Assembly: GCF_000237925.1 (NCBI RefSeq)
Contig: NC_031497.1
Coordinates: forward strand, 11,702,512-11,766,511
Source: Schistosoma mansoni
Lineage: Eukaryota > Platyhelminthes > Trematoda > Strigeidida > Schistosomatidae
DNA length: 64,000 nt
Reading direction: 5' to 3'
The first letter of the stretch is position 1; the number at the start of each line of letters is the position of its first letter. Under the pieces are notes generated by a model that saw only the letters and a list, made by a program, of their open reading frames with translations, was not told the origin of the DNA and searched no databases. Shown here in pieces: positions 1 through 10,027 of this stretch. A program made the position numbers and the translations under genes.

Positions 1-305
1 ATATTTAAGCAAATCTTCTAAACTATTATTCAGTTATTAAATAGGAAGAATATATTTGTAAAATCTCAGTGAATGAATTTGAAGTAAATCCAATGTTTTG
101 CCTGACAATCTAGTCCAAACTTTTTCAAGACGCCCAAATACTGTGAAATTATTCGCTCTAATTTAGATGAAAGTTCTTATATAAATAAAATATAATTTTA
201 CTTAGGTTATAAATATGGATTTTATGGAATGGTATTCCTGAAAATAATGATTGAAATACGAAATATATTTGAATGATTAAAACCCAGGACCTACCAGTCT
301 CGAAT
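1..305. other. AT-rich non-coding sequence
   Basis: No coding potential, tRNA or recognisable element is visible up to about base 280, where a hammerhead-type repeat begins. Confidence 0.5.
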
Positions 306-440
306 CTCGGGTTCGTGGATGCGTAATTCTGAGGAGTCCTATAATAAGACGAGTTGGCCGTCCAGTGCTTCCAGGTTTTAAATGGTGGTCTAGCTTCAAT
401 TGACTCATGATTTCAACTATATATATAAAAATTACTAAAA
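284..440 (+). repeat. tRNA-like/hammerhead-type short repeat, degenerate
   Basis: The copy contains a B-box-like GGTTCG near 310. Next comes a hammerhead-like core with CTGAGGA at about 329-335, a stem II of GTCC paired with a later GAC, and the 3' strand GGCCGTCCAGTGCTTCC at 355-371. The conserved GAAA of the core reads GAGT here and the stem I strands no longer pair well, so this copy should not cleave. The tail (GGTGGTCTAGCTTCAATTGA and onward to about 430) is shared with the repeats at 2167-2226 and 2694-2753. Placing it in a hammerhead-bearing SINE or Penelope-type family is inference. Confidence 0.5.
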
Positions 441-1496
441 ATCTCTACAAAAAACCCCTTATATTGGTTTTTATTGAGTAATACATGGCTTTAAATTATA
501 GTTTATCAAAGTTTTTCATATTTAATACAATCGAAAAATTAATCTTATAAATTTTTCTCGTATACTTAGATTAGTTACACTTCTTTATACTCGTCATTCA
601 GTCTTTATATTTATTTTATGGAAGAATTGTTAGCTTAATAGCCTTGAATATGAGTATACAAAGGAAACTGGAAATACTATCTTGATACTTAAATGTCTCC
701 TAATTGATTCATGGAAAATTAGATTAGAACCAGAAATACTATAGCCGATTAATATACATTCATTATGGATGACCAGAAAGGAAGCAGAATATTTATGTTG
801 TATTATTCTAACAGTAGTTATATTAAAATAAATTCTAGCATGTTAGTTAGATCTGAGAAATAATTACAGGCGGTTTTAGATTCAATAAAGTAAAAAAAAA
901 TTCAAAACATGATTAGTAAGTTGTGGATTTTTATAGATCAGTAAATGATTTATCAAGCTAGTAACCAAAAAGCATCTCCCTTAAATACAATCACAATTGA
1001 GCTTACCAATAATAACTAATATTCATCAATAGATTTTTAAAACATAATACAGTCAACTAATTAGTATGAAAATATGAAAAAAAATATTTACAATGTAGAA
1101 ATATTGGATCAATAATTCTATTATACATTTTACTACCTGGTAAAAGTTTCCTCAACATGGATGAAACTATTCAGAATAATAATTAACTATAAGGACATAA
1201 GATGAACTCTTCGGGTTGTCGCTGAATGATTTATTTAATAATACAGTTGTATGTAATAAAATAAAATGAATTTATAAAGTTTAGTCACAAATGAATCATT
1301 CACCTTAGATAAAGTAAAGATTACATGCGGGTTTTATATGGTACTTTTGATTTAAAATATATATTCATTATAATTAAGTGATGTCTTTTAATTGACAGTA
1401 AAATAATATAACAGAATGGAATATACTACTGAAAGAATAAATATGAAGCAAATTCAAATTTGAATATAATAGGAACTTGAGGATATACAATAGATT
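441..1496. other. AT-rich non-coding sequence
   Basis: Nothing beyond AT-rich unique-looking sequence is seen. Reading frames are short on both strands. Confidence 0.5.
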
Positions 1497-1550
1497 AGTA
1501 GTAATAGTAATAGTAGTAATAGTAGTAGTAGTAGTAATAGTAGTAGTAGT
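1497..1550. repeat. (TAG/TAA)n microsatellite
   Basis: An imperfect TAG trinucleotide array, with occasional TAA, directly precedes a dispersed repeat. A second array of the same type lies at about 1851-1900, so the repeat sits inside or between the two arrays. Confidence 0.8.
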
Positions 1551-1852
1551 GTAGTGAACAAAACACTGTTGGGGATAATCGGATGTATCTAGACACAAAT
1601 TACAGACTATCTCACTAAATTCTGATAACCATACAGTAAACAGTTGATTTGCAAAATAACAAACAATTGTCTCAATTTTCACTGTTCCTTCTGTAAATAT
1701 CAGCTCATCTTCTCTAATTCCATTGTTCATGCATTTTCCTACCAATTGCGCTTCATTTCAGTTCTTTCTTTATCGGTCTTCTGTCAAAATACATTCTATG
1801 TCTGACCATCACCATATACTACTTATATGGATATAAGTAGACCACACTACAG
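1551..1852 (+). repeat. Dispersed ~300-bp MITE-like repeat, copy A
   Basis: This is the longest of six related copies in the window. It opens with GTAGTGAACAAAAC and closes with GTAGACCACACTAC, so the ends share a short inverted GTAGTG. Shared inner words include ACAGTAAACAGTT, CAATTGTCTCA and ATACTACTTATATG. It has no coding capacity. Being a non-autonomous DNA element is inferred from size, short inverted ends and copy number; no transposase gene is present to confirm it. Confidence 0.6.
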
Positions 1853-2157
1853 TAGTAGTAGTAGTAATAGTAATAGTAATAGTAGTAGTAGTAGTAGTAA
1901 CTATTGTAATATTTATCAGACACACTATTCTTTATCATCGAAAGTGGCCAATTAAAAAAAGATGGCTTGTATATGTTAATTTATGTTAGAACTCATCTTT
2001 TTTGTAATTAATCGACATCAGATAATCTAAGTAAAATTATTCTTTCATTAAGATATTTCAAGAGAGAATAAATGAAATGATATCACAAACAAGAAATTTT
2101 TTTCAATCAACTCAATTCTAAAAATGAATGATAGTTAATTACAAAAATAATTAAATA
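1853..2157. other. TAG microsatellite then AT-rich sequence
   Basis: The second TAG/TAA array ends near 1900. The rest is AT-rich sequence without coding potential. Confidence 0.5.
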
Positions 2158-2762
2158 ATAATTTTATTAGTTGAGATCATGAATCAATTGAAGCTAGATC
2201 ACCATGGAAAACCTGGAAGCACTGGGAGGCCGTTTCGTTCTTTTTATATCTAGAGCTTTGATTCTTGCTATGCCGCGTACTACTAAACTACTTGAACGAT
2301 CGAACCCGCAACGTCGCAAGAGAGAAGACAGAAGACTACTAAGTAGGAATTTTATTCTCAAAAAGTGTCAAATATAGTACAAAAATCTCATGTATTCATA
2401 TTTTTTTTGGCTGAAAGTAAATCATCATTTCGGACAGCCAATAGGCACATAGGTGGTCGTTCTTATTTAGCCAATAGGGGAGCTACACGTCGACATTCTA
2501 GAATGTTCCCCTAGCAGTGATTGGATGGAATGTCTTTGGCTGTTTCTGGGCTTCTTGAGGCTTCCTTGAGTTTACCAACGAGCCACCCTTACAGTTCTAT
2601 TGTGGGACTCCTCAGCAGTGCGCATCCACTATCCCGCCTAGCGAGATTCGAACCCAGGACCTATGAGTTTCGCGCTCTCGCGCGAAACGGCCGTCCAGTG
2701 CTTCCAGGTTTTCCATGGTGGTCTAGCTTCAGTTGATTCATGATCTCAACTATTAAAATTAC
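2158..2762. repeat. Inverted-arm repeat with split hammerhead halves
   Basis: Arms of about 65-70 bases at 2158-2226 and 2694-2762 are inverted copies of each other (GTTGAGATCATGAATCAA against TTGATTCATGATCTCAAC). The right arm begins with the 3' half of a hammerhead, GAAACGGCCGTCCAGTGC at 2683-2700. The 5' half (GGATGCGCACTG CTGAGGAG TCC) lies at about 2608-2630 but on the opposite strand, next to a B-box-like GGTTCGAAT. The halves are therefore inverted relative to one another and cannot form one ribozyme. The middle (2340-2530) is unclassified. Inverted terminal blocks with hammerheads are known from Penelope-like elements, but no Penelope reverse transcriptase is seen here. Confidence 0.5.
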
Positions 2763-3297
2763 TATAACATACACAAAACCCCTTCCGATAATTAAATAAT
2801 AATAAATTATAACTGAAACAACTTCCCTCATTTTTTGTGTGTGGTCGAGTTCATATCAAAATAAATGTTACCAAAATTTTAAAATACCCATAAGTAAAAC
2901 GTTACTTAATTTAGAAAAAAAACTTTCTTCATTAGTTTCTACATCCATTATTGTTTGTTTGTTTTTTCTAATAAACTCATGTACTGAATAAATAAAAATC
3001 TAGTGTTGACATTATGTTCATTTCACAAATTCATTTCAGATTATCTGCTTAGATGGCTTTAAACGTTTTACAACTCAAAGAAATTACACAAGATTCCAAC
3101 TGTACAGTTCGCTCTTTTAGGAGAACCATTACATCATTTCGTTTTGTAAATAAAATGTACCACATGCTTTTCTTTTAATTATATGAAAACGAATGATCCT
3201 ATCTGTAAGAACATATTTTCTTACTCCTAGAACTAAGTTATTTTAGATATATCCGAGAAACAACACATTTTAAGGACAAATTTTATATAAGGACTTC
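2763..3297. other. AT-rich non-coding sequence
   Basis: No features are recognised. Confidence 0.5.
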
Positions 3298-3568
3298 TGT
3301 AGTGAACGGGAACACCATTAGGGACAACCAGATGTATATAAACACAAAATTATAGAATCTCTTAGTAAAATCTGAGAACCATACAGTAAATCATTCACTT
3401 GCAAAAGGTCAGTCAATTGTCTTAGATTTGATTGTTCTTTCATTTCCTTACAGATCATTCTCTGTTCTAGGTCTCTTCTCTTTGATCTTCTTTGCCTCCA
3501 GGTATTTCACTTTCAATTGGTGATACATACTACTTATATCTGTCGACATCAGTAGCACACACCACACT
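3298..3568 (+). repeat. Dispersed ~300-bp MITE-like repeat, copy B
   Basis: It starts TGTAGTGAACGGGAACACC and ends ATACTACTTATATCTG...CACACACCACACT. It shares the inner words ATACAGTAAA and CAATTGTCTTAGA with copies A and F. It is diverged and has no coding capacity. Confidence 0.6.
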
Positions 3569-4180
3569 TCATGTTTGTAGTTGTCTCTTCAGTATAGTCC
3601 AGTAAGTACTTCAGGAGTGGCATATCATTTTAATTGTTGAATTACGCAAAGATTTTATTCGATATCTCTACTATTATAGTGATGAAATTTTATCACTAAT
3701 GTTTATTGTCTGATCGAATAACTCTTAAACATTTTATTTACATAAATAACCGCATCATACAGGAAAACTGTTCTATTATATATATGCCATTATTTGTATG
3801 CATGGTTTATAGTAGGAAAACTTGTTTGTTTTCTTAGTTAATGATAAAATTTCACCTTACTTATGAGTACATACATTCTTGAAGCTAAAAAAACTGTCAG
3901 ATTGATAAGTTATGGTTCATTCGAAATTTCTATATAAATTACGGTAAATTCAGTTCTCAACTTTCTGAAGATAATTAATTGGATTACCCCTCAGAATACT
4001 GTAGATCGTTCCATATTGACGAATCAAATACGACCAAATTTTAAATGTCTATTTAGTAAGGTGTTATCTGGTTGTTTAATGTAGTAATTACTTAGAAGAA
4101 AATGGTTTAAAAATACAAATATTTCTTCAATACATTCAACTTAATGAGTCATTTGCTAAACCCTTTTAAAGTATAAATCA
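3569..4180. other. AT-rich non-coding sequence
   Basis: No features are recognised. Confidence 0.5.
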
Positions 4181-4555
4181 TTTAGTATTGTTTGTTTGAA
4201 TCTTCCCATCGATGTGTTAGGACTGCAACTGGTCAGTCTCTAATTGGTATATGTTCATACTGTGCGTATTGCCTCGATATAGCCTTAATTCACAAGCATT
4301 GTAAGCAAAGATGGATAGTGGCTAGCAGTGGAATCCAGGACGCGCGTTTCATCCTATTTGGGACTCGTCAGCTGGATGTACCTGCATCTCAGAGTTGATG
4401 TTCACTCTGGGACTTGAACCCAGTACCTATCGCTTCAAACGCCATCGCGTTATCCACTCGGCCACTGAGTCCTCATAGCCACTCGCTTGTGCGATGGGGT
4501 GAAGTTCAAATTCATTTAGTGTTGTTTGTTTGAATCTTCCCATCGATGTGTTAGT
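4181..4555 (-). repeat. SM-alpha-like satellite/SINE unit with tRNA-like promoter and hammerhead
   Basis: A ~38-bp word (TAGTATTGTTTGTTTGAATC and onward) at about 4183-4220 recurs at about 4519-4555, giving a period near 336 bp and a little over one tandem unit. On the minus strand the order is a tRNA-like head with an A box (TGGCCGAGTGG, 4454-4464) and a B box (GGTTCAAGTCC, 4410-4420), then a hammerhead (4322-4382). This matches in length and order the known schistosome SM-alpha hammerhead satellite family, which is transcribed by RNA polymerase III. Identity with that family is from memory and was not checked by search. Confidence 0.8.
4322..4382 (-). ncRNA. Hammerhead ribozyme, core intact
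   Basis: Read on the minus strand, a stem I strand GGTACATCCAG is followed by CTGACGA (complement 4365-4371), stem II GTCC-loop-GGAT, GAAA (4347-4350), a tiny stem III (ACGCGCGT) and the cleavage triplet GTC (4339-4341), then the second stem I strand CTGGATTCCACTGC. All invariant core positions (CUGANGA, GAAA, UH at the cleavage site) are present. The only oddity is a G-U pair at the base of stem II. The short stem III matches the schistosome satellite ribozyme class, which works through stem I tertiary contacts. Predicted cleavage lies between 4338 and 4339. Activity is inferred from the core only. Confidence 0.85.
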
Positions 4556-5041
4556 ATTTTGAGTTATTTTTCAGTTATTTAGTTTTGAAAAAATAATAGT
4601 TCTTAGTTGAAATTTAAGATTTTGAATTTGTTTAACATATCGTTTTGCCGGAAACAGTATATTTAATTTACGAGTAATCATTCATCGAAGAATAACAAAA
4701 ACATCAATTCCAATTTGCCCATTAATGGAATACCTGTCAAGAAGTACTGTATTAATTGAGTATATCTCTATTATGATGTTTTGTAGAGATTAGTTTTGTT
4801 TTTATATTATGTCCATCATGGATTGAGACTAATTGGGGTATCAAGTAAAACTAGGGATCATTGAACAGTATAACATTGAACTTCTCAAAGGTTCTCAGTC
4901 AGGATCTCTCCAGGGATCAAAACTAAGAACAATAAGTCTCGTTGCTAACGTTTGATACCAAGACCACTGATTCGAAATCCAATTATATTGACTTTTGTCT
5001 CCACCTGTATTCTAGTTCACAATATTAGTAGTAAGAGTAGC
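4556..5041. other. AT-rich non-coding sequence
   Basis: No features are recognised. Confidence 0.5.
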
Positions 5042-5312
5042 AGTAGTATGGTAGTCTGGGTCACTTATATCCACATAAGTAATATATAACGATGGACAGG
5101 CATGGAATGTATTTCTGTAGAAGATCGATAAGCAAACAACGGGAACGGAACGCAATTGGTATAAAAACACATGAACAATCAAATCAAAGACGATGGACTG
5201 ATATTTGCAGAAAGAACAGTCAATATTGAGACAACTGATTAATAGTTTACAAATGAACTGTTTACTGTATGATTGTCAGATTTTAGTGAGATATTCTGTA
5301 ATTTTGTGCTCA
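5042..5312 (-). repeat. Dispersed ~300-bp MITE-like repeat, copy C (inverted)
   Basis: The reverse complement shows the family words GTTTACTGTATG, ATTGAGACAACTG and ACTTATATCCACATAAGT. The start of the repeat, at the right here, runs into a short TA array at about 5311-5330. Confidence 0.55.
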
Positions 5313-5566
5313 AATATATATATATATAACCGAAAAATAGCTTCAGAAGTTTTTATCTGTTTATTTCCTACAATTAGCAAATATTGATTTTAAAAAAGTT
5401 CAAATTCCACTAAATGCTGTACAGTAAGTTGCCATTAAATTGGTTTTTCATACAGAAGTTTTGCAAAAACAGATATAAAGCTACCTTCTAAAGTCTTTCT
5501 TTAACTTACTGGCTATTCAGCGAAATGCATGGGAAATAACATTATGCTTTAGCACTTAGTTTAGAT
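5313..5566. other. TA array and AT-rich sequence
   Basis: A short (AT)n run is followed by sequence with no recognised feature. Confidence 0.5.
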
Positions 5567-8500
5567 CCCGACCGTTGCTGCTACCTTGACGTGGTGGTTG
5601 GGCTTTCCTATAGTAACGAACCAATCGAGCTATTCTGGCTGGAACAATCGTTCCTCAAAGTCCTACAATGCCAAACAGGTCGCTTGAAGAGCGGTAAGAC
5701 TAAAAGCAGCAAACTCAAGTTCCGAAGGCGAAGTCGAAACACTGTTCCAGGTCTACTGAAACCTCGCTCCAAACTACACATTGGAGCCTTCAACGTACAC
5801 ACCCTATGGCTAAGACCCTAGAGTCTCGTACGATTGATGTATGCTGTGTCCCCGAAACACTTATACAGGATCCTAGTGTGGTCATTCACTTGACTTTACC
5901 TCGCCAAAATGAACAGCCGATGAAATACACCCTCCGTTTATCTGGCCACCCGATGGATAGTTCTCGTGGACTTGCAGGTGTAGGCATAGAACTAAGTACG
6001 AGAGCAGAACAACCACTATTAGAATGGGTTCCTGTTAACAGTCGCCTATATGCTGTTCGACTAAACGGCTCCGTAAGAACTCTGAAGGATAGGGACACGC
6101 GTCGTTACCTTTTCGTCATTTCTGCCTACACTGCAACTGACTGATACCCGGATGAAGTGAAAGATGACTTTTACAGAAAGCTCTCTTAACTTCTTCATAA
6201 AACCAAACGCTCAGACATAGTACTTGTAGCAGGTGACTTTAATACCCGATTATGTAGCTTAGACCAAACAGAAAGACATTTAGGTGGGTATTTTAGTAAT
6301 CCGACTCAGTGAACAGACAGTGGTGATCGTCTGCTGTAATTGTGCTAAGATAATCGATTATGTTTAGCAAGCACTAACTTTAACCATAAGGAGAAACATC
6401 GTCTAACATTGCGACCATCTGCATCAAACCAAAGATGGACTAGAATAGACCATATTACCATCAGTCATCGTTGGAGAGGCTCGATAGGAGACTGTCACTC
6501 AATCTGGAATACCTGTTTGGACTCCAGATATGCTCCAATACGAGCATGCATTTGCTTGCCCCTCACTGGACGCAGAAAAGCTGAATCATGAAAACCCATG
6601 AAAGTTGAACTCAATGACGAAAAAGCCAAAAAAGGGTTCCAGGAACAACTGAGATCATTTTTCGGCGATTCTGAAAACGAGGCTGATCCAGATGTTGCTT
6701 AAAAAGATATACAAACAGCTGTAGAAACAGCGGCGACATCTATTAGTGATCTGAACCGAAGAGTTACGGAAAACCAGTGCTGCACTTATGGATTCTCGTA
6801 AACTCATCCCATCAGGCCCCGAACACGATAAAGAGCGAAAGCAAATCAGATCTAGGTTAACCAAAAGTCTATGGAACGATCTTGAGAAGTGGTGGGCAAC
6901 GAAAGCAAAAGAGATGGAAAAGGCGGTGACTGTAGGTAACACAAGACAGCTTTTCAGACTAATAAAAGAAACTGGAATTAGGAAGTCAAGTATGAGACAA
7001 TTTCGGGAAAATAGATGACACTCTTATCTGCTCTCAGTTTAGATGGGCGGAACACTTTAAGGAGCAGTTCAGCTGGCCTTCAGCTACAGTACAACTACCT
7101 ACTATTCCCAGACAACATGAATGGAACATTGAAGTAGGTCTGCCGACTCTAGCTGAAGTTCGAAAAGCTATAGCCAATCTGAAATGAGGAAGAGCAGCTA
7201 GTCCAGATGGATTAGCTCCAGAGGTCTTTAAATATGGTGGTCCAATTTTAGCGATTAGGTTGACTAATATTCTGGCTAAAATCTGGGATCCCAATCTTAC
7301 GCTGAAAAATATTACAAATGAATGTCGTGTTATTAATCTTAAAAATGATACTAAAATGGTCAAAGGACCGAATCCCATCCATACATCTGGCATTAATCCT
7401 AATTCATTTGATTTGATGAAAATTTCCCACACAGATCGCATCATTAATGTCATAAAGCATGATTAGCGAAACTTTTCTCGCCCAAATTGAATGTCTGATG
7501 TCCAGAACTCTAATTCGCGTGTCTTTCCAAGGCCTCTCACAAGTTTCTGGCATTCTGGGGCACGGCATGTCTCCCGTTTCTGTCCATTTATTAACCACAA
7601 ATGAAAAACATGCGGAGTAACTGACTATAGGGGGAGATTTTGCAAGTGCAGCAAACCTTAATCTTATTATCGAATGTCGAGGAGAATCACCTGTGTATAT
7701 CGTTCTCGTCGACGGAATTTTCGGGCATTGATCTCCTACCAGGAAGTCCACTTATCGACTTAGAATGTGCATATGATACAGTCCTGTTTAGCGAAGACAC
7801 TGATAAAATGTAGAGTCTTTTGGTAGCACTGAGCGAAAATGCCTGGATGTTTGGGATGCATCTCTTCCCCTCTAAATGTAAGTAGTTGCTTCAGGACTGG
7901 CCTGCGTCAACACCTGAACTAAAGATAGAGAGTGAAGTAGTCGAACGCGTCTACAACTTCACTTATCTTGCAAGTCTAATCGGCCCTAATAAGTTAGTGT
8001 CTGACGAAATCTCAGCACGGATTAGAAAGCTCGTTTGGCTTTTGCCAACTTACGTCACCTATGATGAAGGAGAGATATCCGTTTATCAATTAACGGACGA
8101 GTATACTGCTCAGCAGTTCGTTCTGTTCTACTTTACGGCTGTGAAACGTGGACATTAAGAGTAGAAGATACTCGTAAGTCACTAGTATTTGACCACAGAT
8201 GCCTTAGAAATATTGCTCGCATCTACTGGGATCACCGGGTAGGTATTAGTTAGGTTAGACACAGAGTATTGGGGAGTGATGGTAAATCAGTTGATGAGGT
8301 CATGAATCTTCATCGACTGAGATGGTTGGGCCATGTGTTACGTATGCCTGAACACTGATTACCACGACGCGCAATGTTGACTAGTATTGGGGATGGTTGG
8401 AAGAAAGTTAGTGCTGACCAAACCAAAACGTGGCATCGATGCTTGAAGCCACTAACTTCTAGTCTGAGCCATGTTGGCAGATGAAGACTACTTGGTTGGG

Positions 8501-8808
8501 GTCCACGTGACTATTGTAACCAATGGTTCGAGACTCTGGGTGACATGGCCCAGAATCGATCACAATGACATAGGTGTATACACCGTCTGTCTCCCATTAA
8601 ACCTTGAGGTTAAAATTACTTCATACCTTTCTTTCTACCAACTAATTTTTCCCGTATTATATCCCTATACACAATCTTTCTTTTATATATTACTACCATT
8701 GAAGTAACTGCTTCTATGAATTTGGTGTTCGTCTCGTTGTACTAATAAGGTGTGGCAACTTGGACCGATGCATATATGTGCCTGATCCTACATTGTAGCT
8801 GACTGACA
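5567..8808 (+). mobile_element. RTE-clade LINE, decayed and chimeric
   Basis: A 5' leader (5567-5770) leads into endonuclease sequence with many stops and frame changes. Examples are CCVPETLIQD at about 5845 (cf. CCLSETRIQD in the intact element), WVPVNSRLYAVRL at about 6025 and RIDHITISHRWRGSI at about 6440. Reverse-transcriptase sequence follows as far as LTNILAKIWD at 7287. There the copy changes to ~450 bp of sequence with no RTE similarity (7289-7735), replacing the RT fingers and palm. It then resumes at DLECAYDTVLF, with the YADD catalytic motif degraded. From 7289 to 8808 it is about 99% the same as 50926-52440. The 3' end carries GACTGA-type repeats. It is not functional. Confidence 0.85.
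7289..7735. other. Unidentified segment embedded in the RTE copy
   Basis: This segment replaces part of the reverse transcriptase and is shared almost exactly with 50926-51393. On the plus strand it opens with ~57 codons containing KNITNECRVINLKND and PNPIHTSGINPN. On the minus strand a frame of 115 codons (7404-7751) is open in both copies. I do not recognise either translation. It could be captured host or other-element sequence. Confidence 0.5.
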
Positions 8809-9607
8809 TAGTTGAGATCGCGTTGACTGAACACGAAGATTCTAGTTTTATAGTGCATATTGATCGCATAAAGGTTCAAGTAATACGCAGATAACAAGAC
8901 AACTCAAAATAATAGTCGGCTTTCATAGTTGAATGTCTAAAGAATCGGAGGACTGACTTAATACAATACTGATAAACGCAACCTTCCAGCCTAATTTATC
9001 TGATATTTAGTTGTCTAGTTCTACAGCAATAACCTTCCCTTTGCCAAAAATAATGGAAAAATTACTATTCAAACTGAAAATTAAACTGAAAGGTCATAGT
9101 GATTACCACGAAAATACGAAGGCATTGCTTTGAATACTGTTGTTTCACACCATAGCTCTCAATCGGAAAGGGCCATCAGGTATGAAACAATGTTTTTTCA
9201 GAATTAGTACATAAATACCTGTAAACTTAGTATAACGGGGATACGGATACTTAGTAGAATCGCAGTAGAACACGTCCTGCTATGTATTTAACTTAACACT
9301 TAATGAACTACAGAACATCGACCTCCTTCAACTAATATAATTTACCGACTAATAGCTAAGCGGAGATTTATCAGTTAACCAGTTCATAAGAACAAATGCA
9401 AGTATTTAAGTGACTGAAGTTTTTGCTACATACCTTATGCAAAATGTGAACACGGGAAGGTTCCAGGACCATCGTATTATTAAACAACTGATTTTTTTCC
9501 AAATGTGCAACGAAATTACCTTACAAAAATGTAAATGTCTGTTCTTCAGACGTACTAATTTATTGTAAAACTGTACTAAGAGAAAAAGTAACGTTGACAA
9601 GAATGAA
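8809..9607. other. Sequence downstream of RSL1D1
   Basis: No coding or repeat feature is recognised. It lies between the RTE copy and the stop codon of the minus-strand RSL1D1 gene, and part is presumably its 3' UTR. Confidence 0.45.
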
Positions 9608-10027
9608 CTATATTTTTGCAAATTTACGACGTGAAATCCTTTTATTTCGTCTTAACTTTATTTGAGGGATGCTACTATCTTCGAAGTTCCGTTTGCGTAA
9701 AATTTTGTCGATTTCATCTGATGTCAAAGGAAGATCATCTGCAATTTGTGAAACGAGTTCTTTCGGTAATCTTTTAAGTGGTTTTTGAGACTTTTTAGGT
9801 TGACTAACGATTGGCACACCATCCTCTGAGCTTTTAAGTTTCTTAATAAGTGCATAAGATCTTCGATGGGCAGATTTAGGAAGACTCGATAACTTTTCAC
9901 TTATTGTGGTTAAAGGTGCTTCTGTTTCATCGTAGTACAAAGGAATAGAGATACCTGAGCTCTGAATGTAAATAGAACGGATATTCGCCATACCACCACC
10001 TGGCCATTCTGAACAGATTTTTTCACA
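9608..10027 (-). CDS. RSL1D1: RSL1D1 terminal exon
   Basis: 140 codons including the stop. The acceptor is ATCTTTTTAG, with the exon starting at 10027 (CEKICSEWPGGG). The last ~80 residues are lysine/arginine-rich and hold KLPKELVSQI-like nucleolar tail sequence rather than the L1 fold. Confidence 0.85.
   Translation of the reverse strand, partial: CEKICSEWPGGGMANIRSIYIQSSGISIPLYYDETEAPLTTISEKLSSLPKSAHRRSYALIKKLKSSEDGVPIVSQPKKSQKPLKRLPKELVSQIADDLPLTSDEIDKILRKRNFEDSSIPQIKLRRNKRISRRKFAKI

Noticed and set aside
1374-1745. 123-codon minus-strand frame
   Set aside because: Rich in Thr and Ile from the TAG/TAA array and otherwise inside the MITE-like repeat; not a gene.
4391-4480. tRNA gene on the minus strand
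   Set aside because: A and B boxes are present, but the block is part of a hammerhead satellite unit, lacks a complete cloverleaf, and recurs in altered form at 59340-59440.
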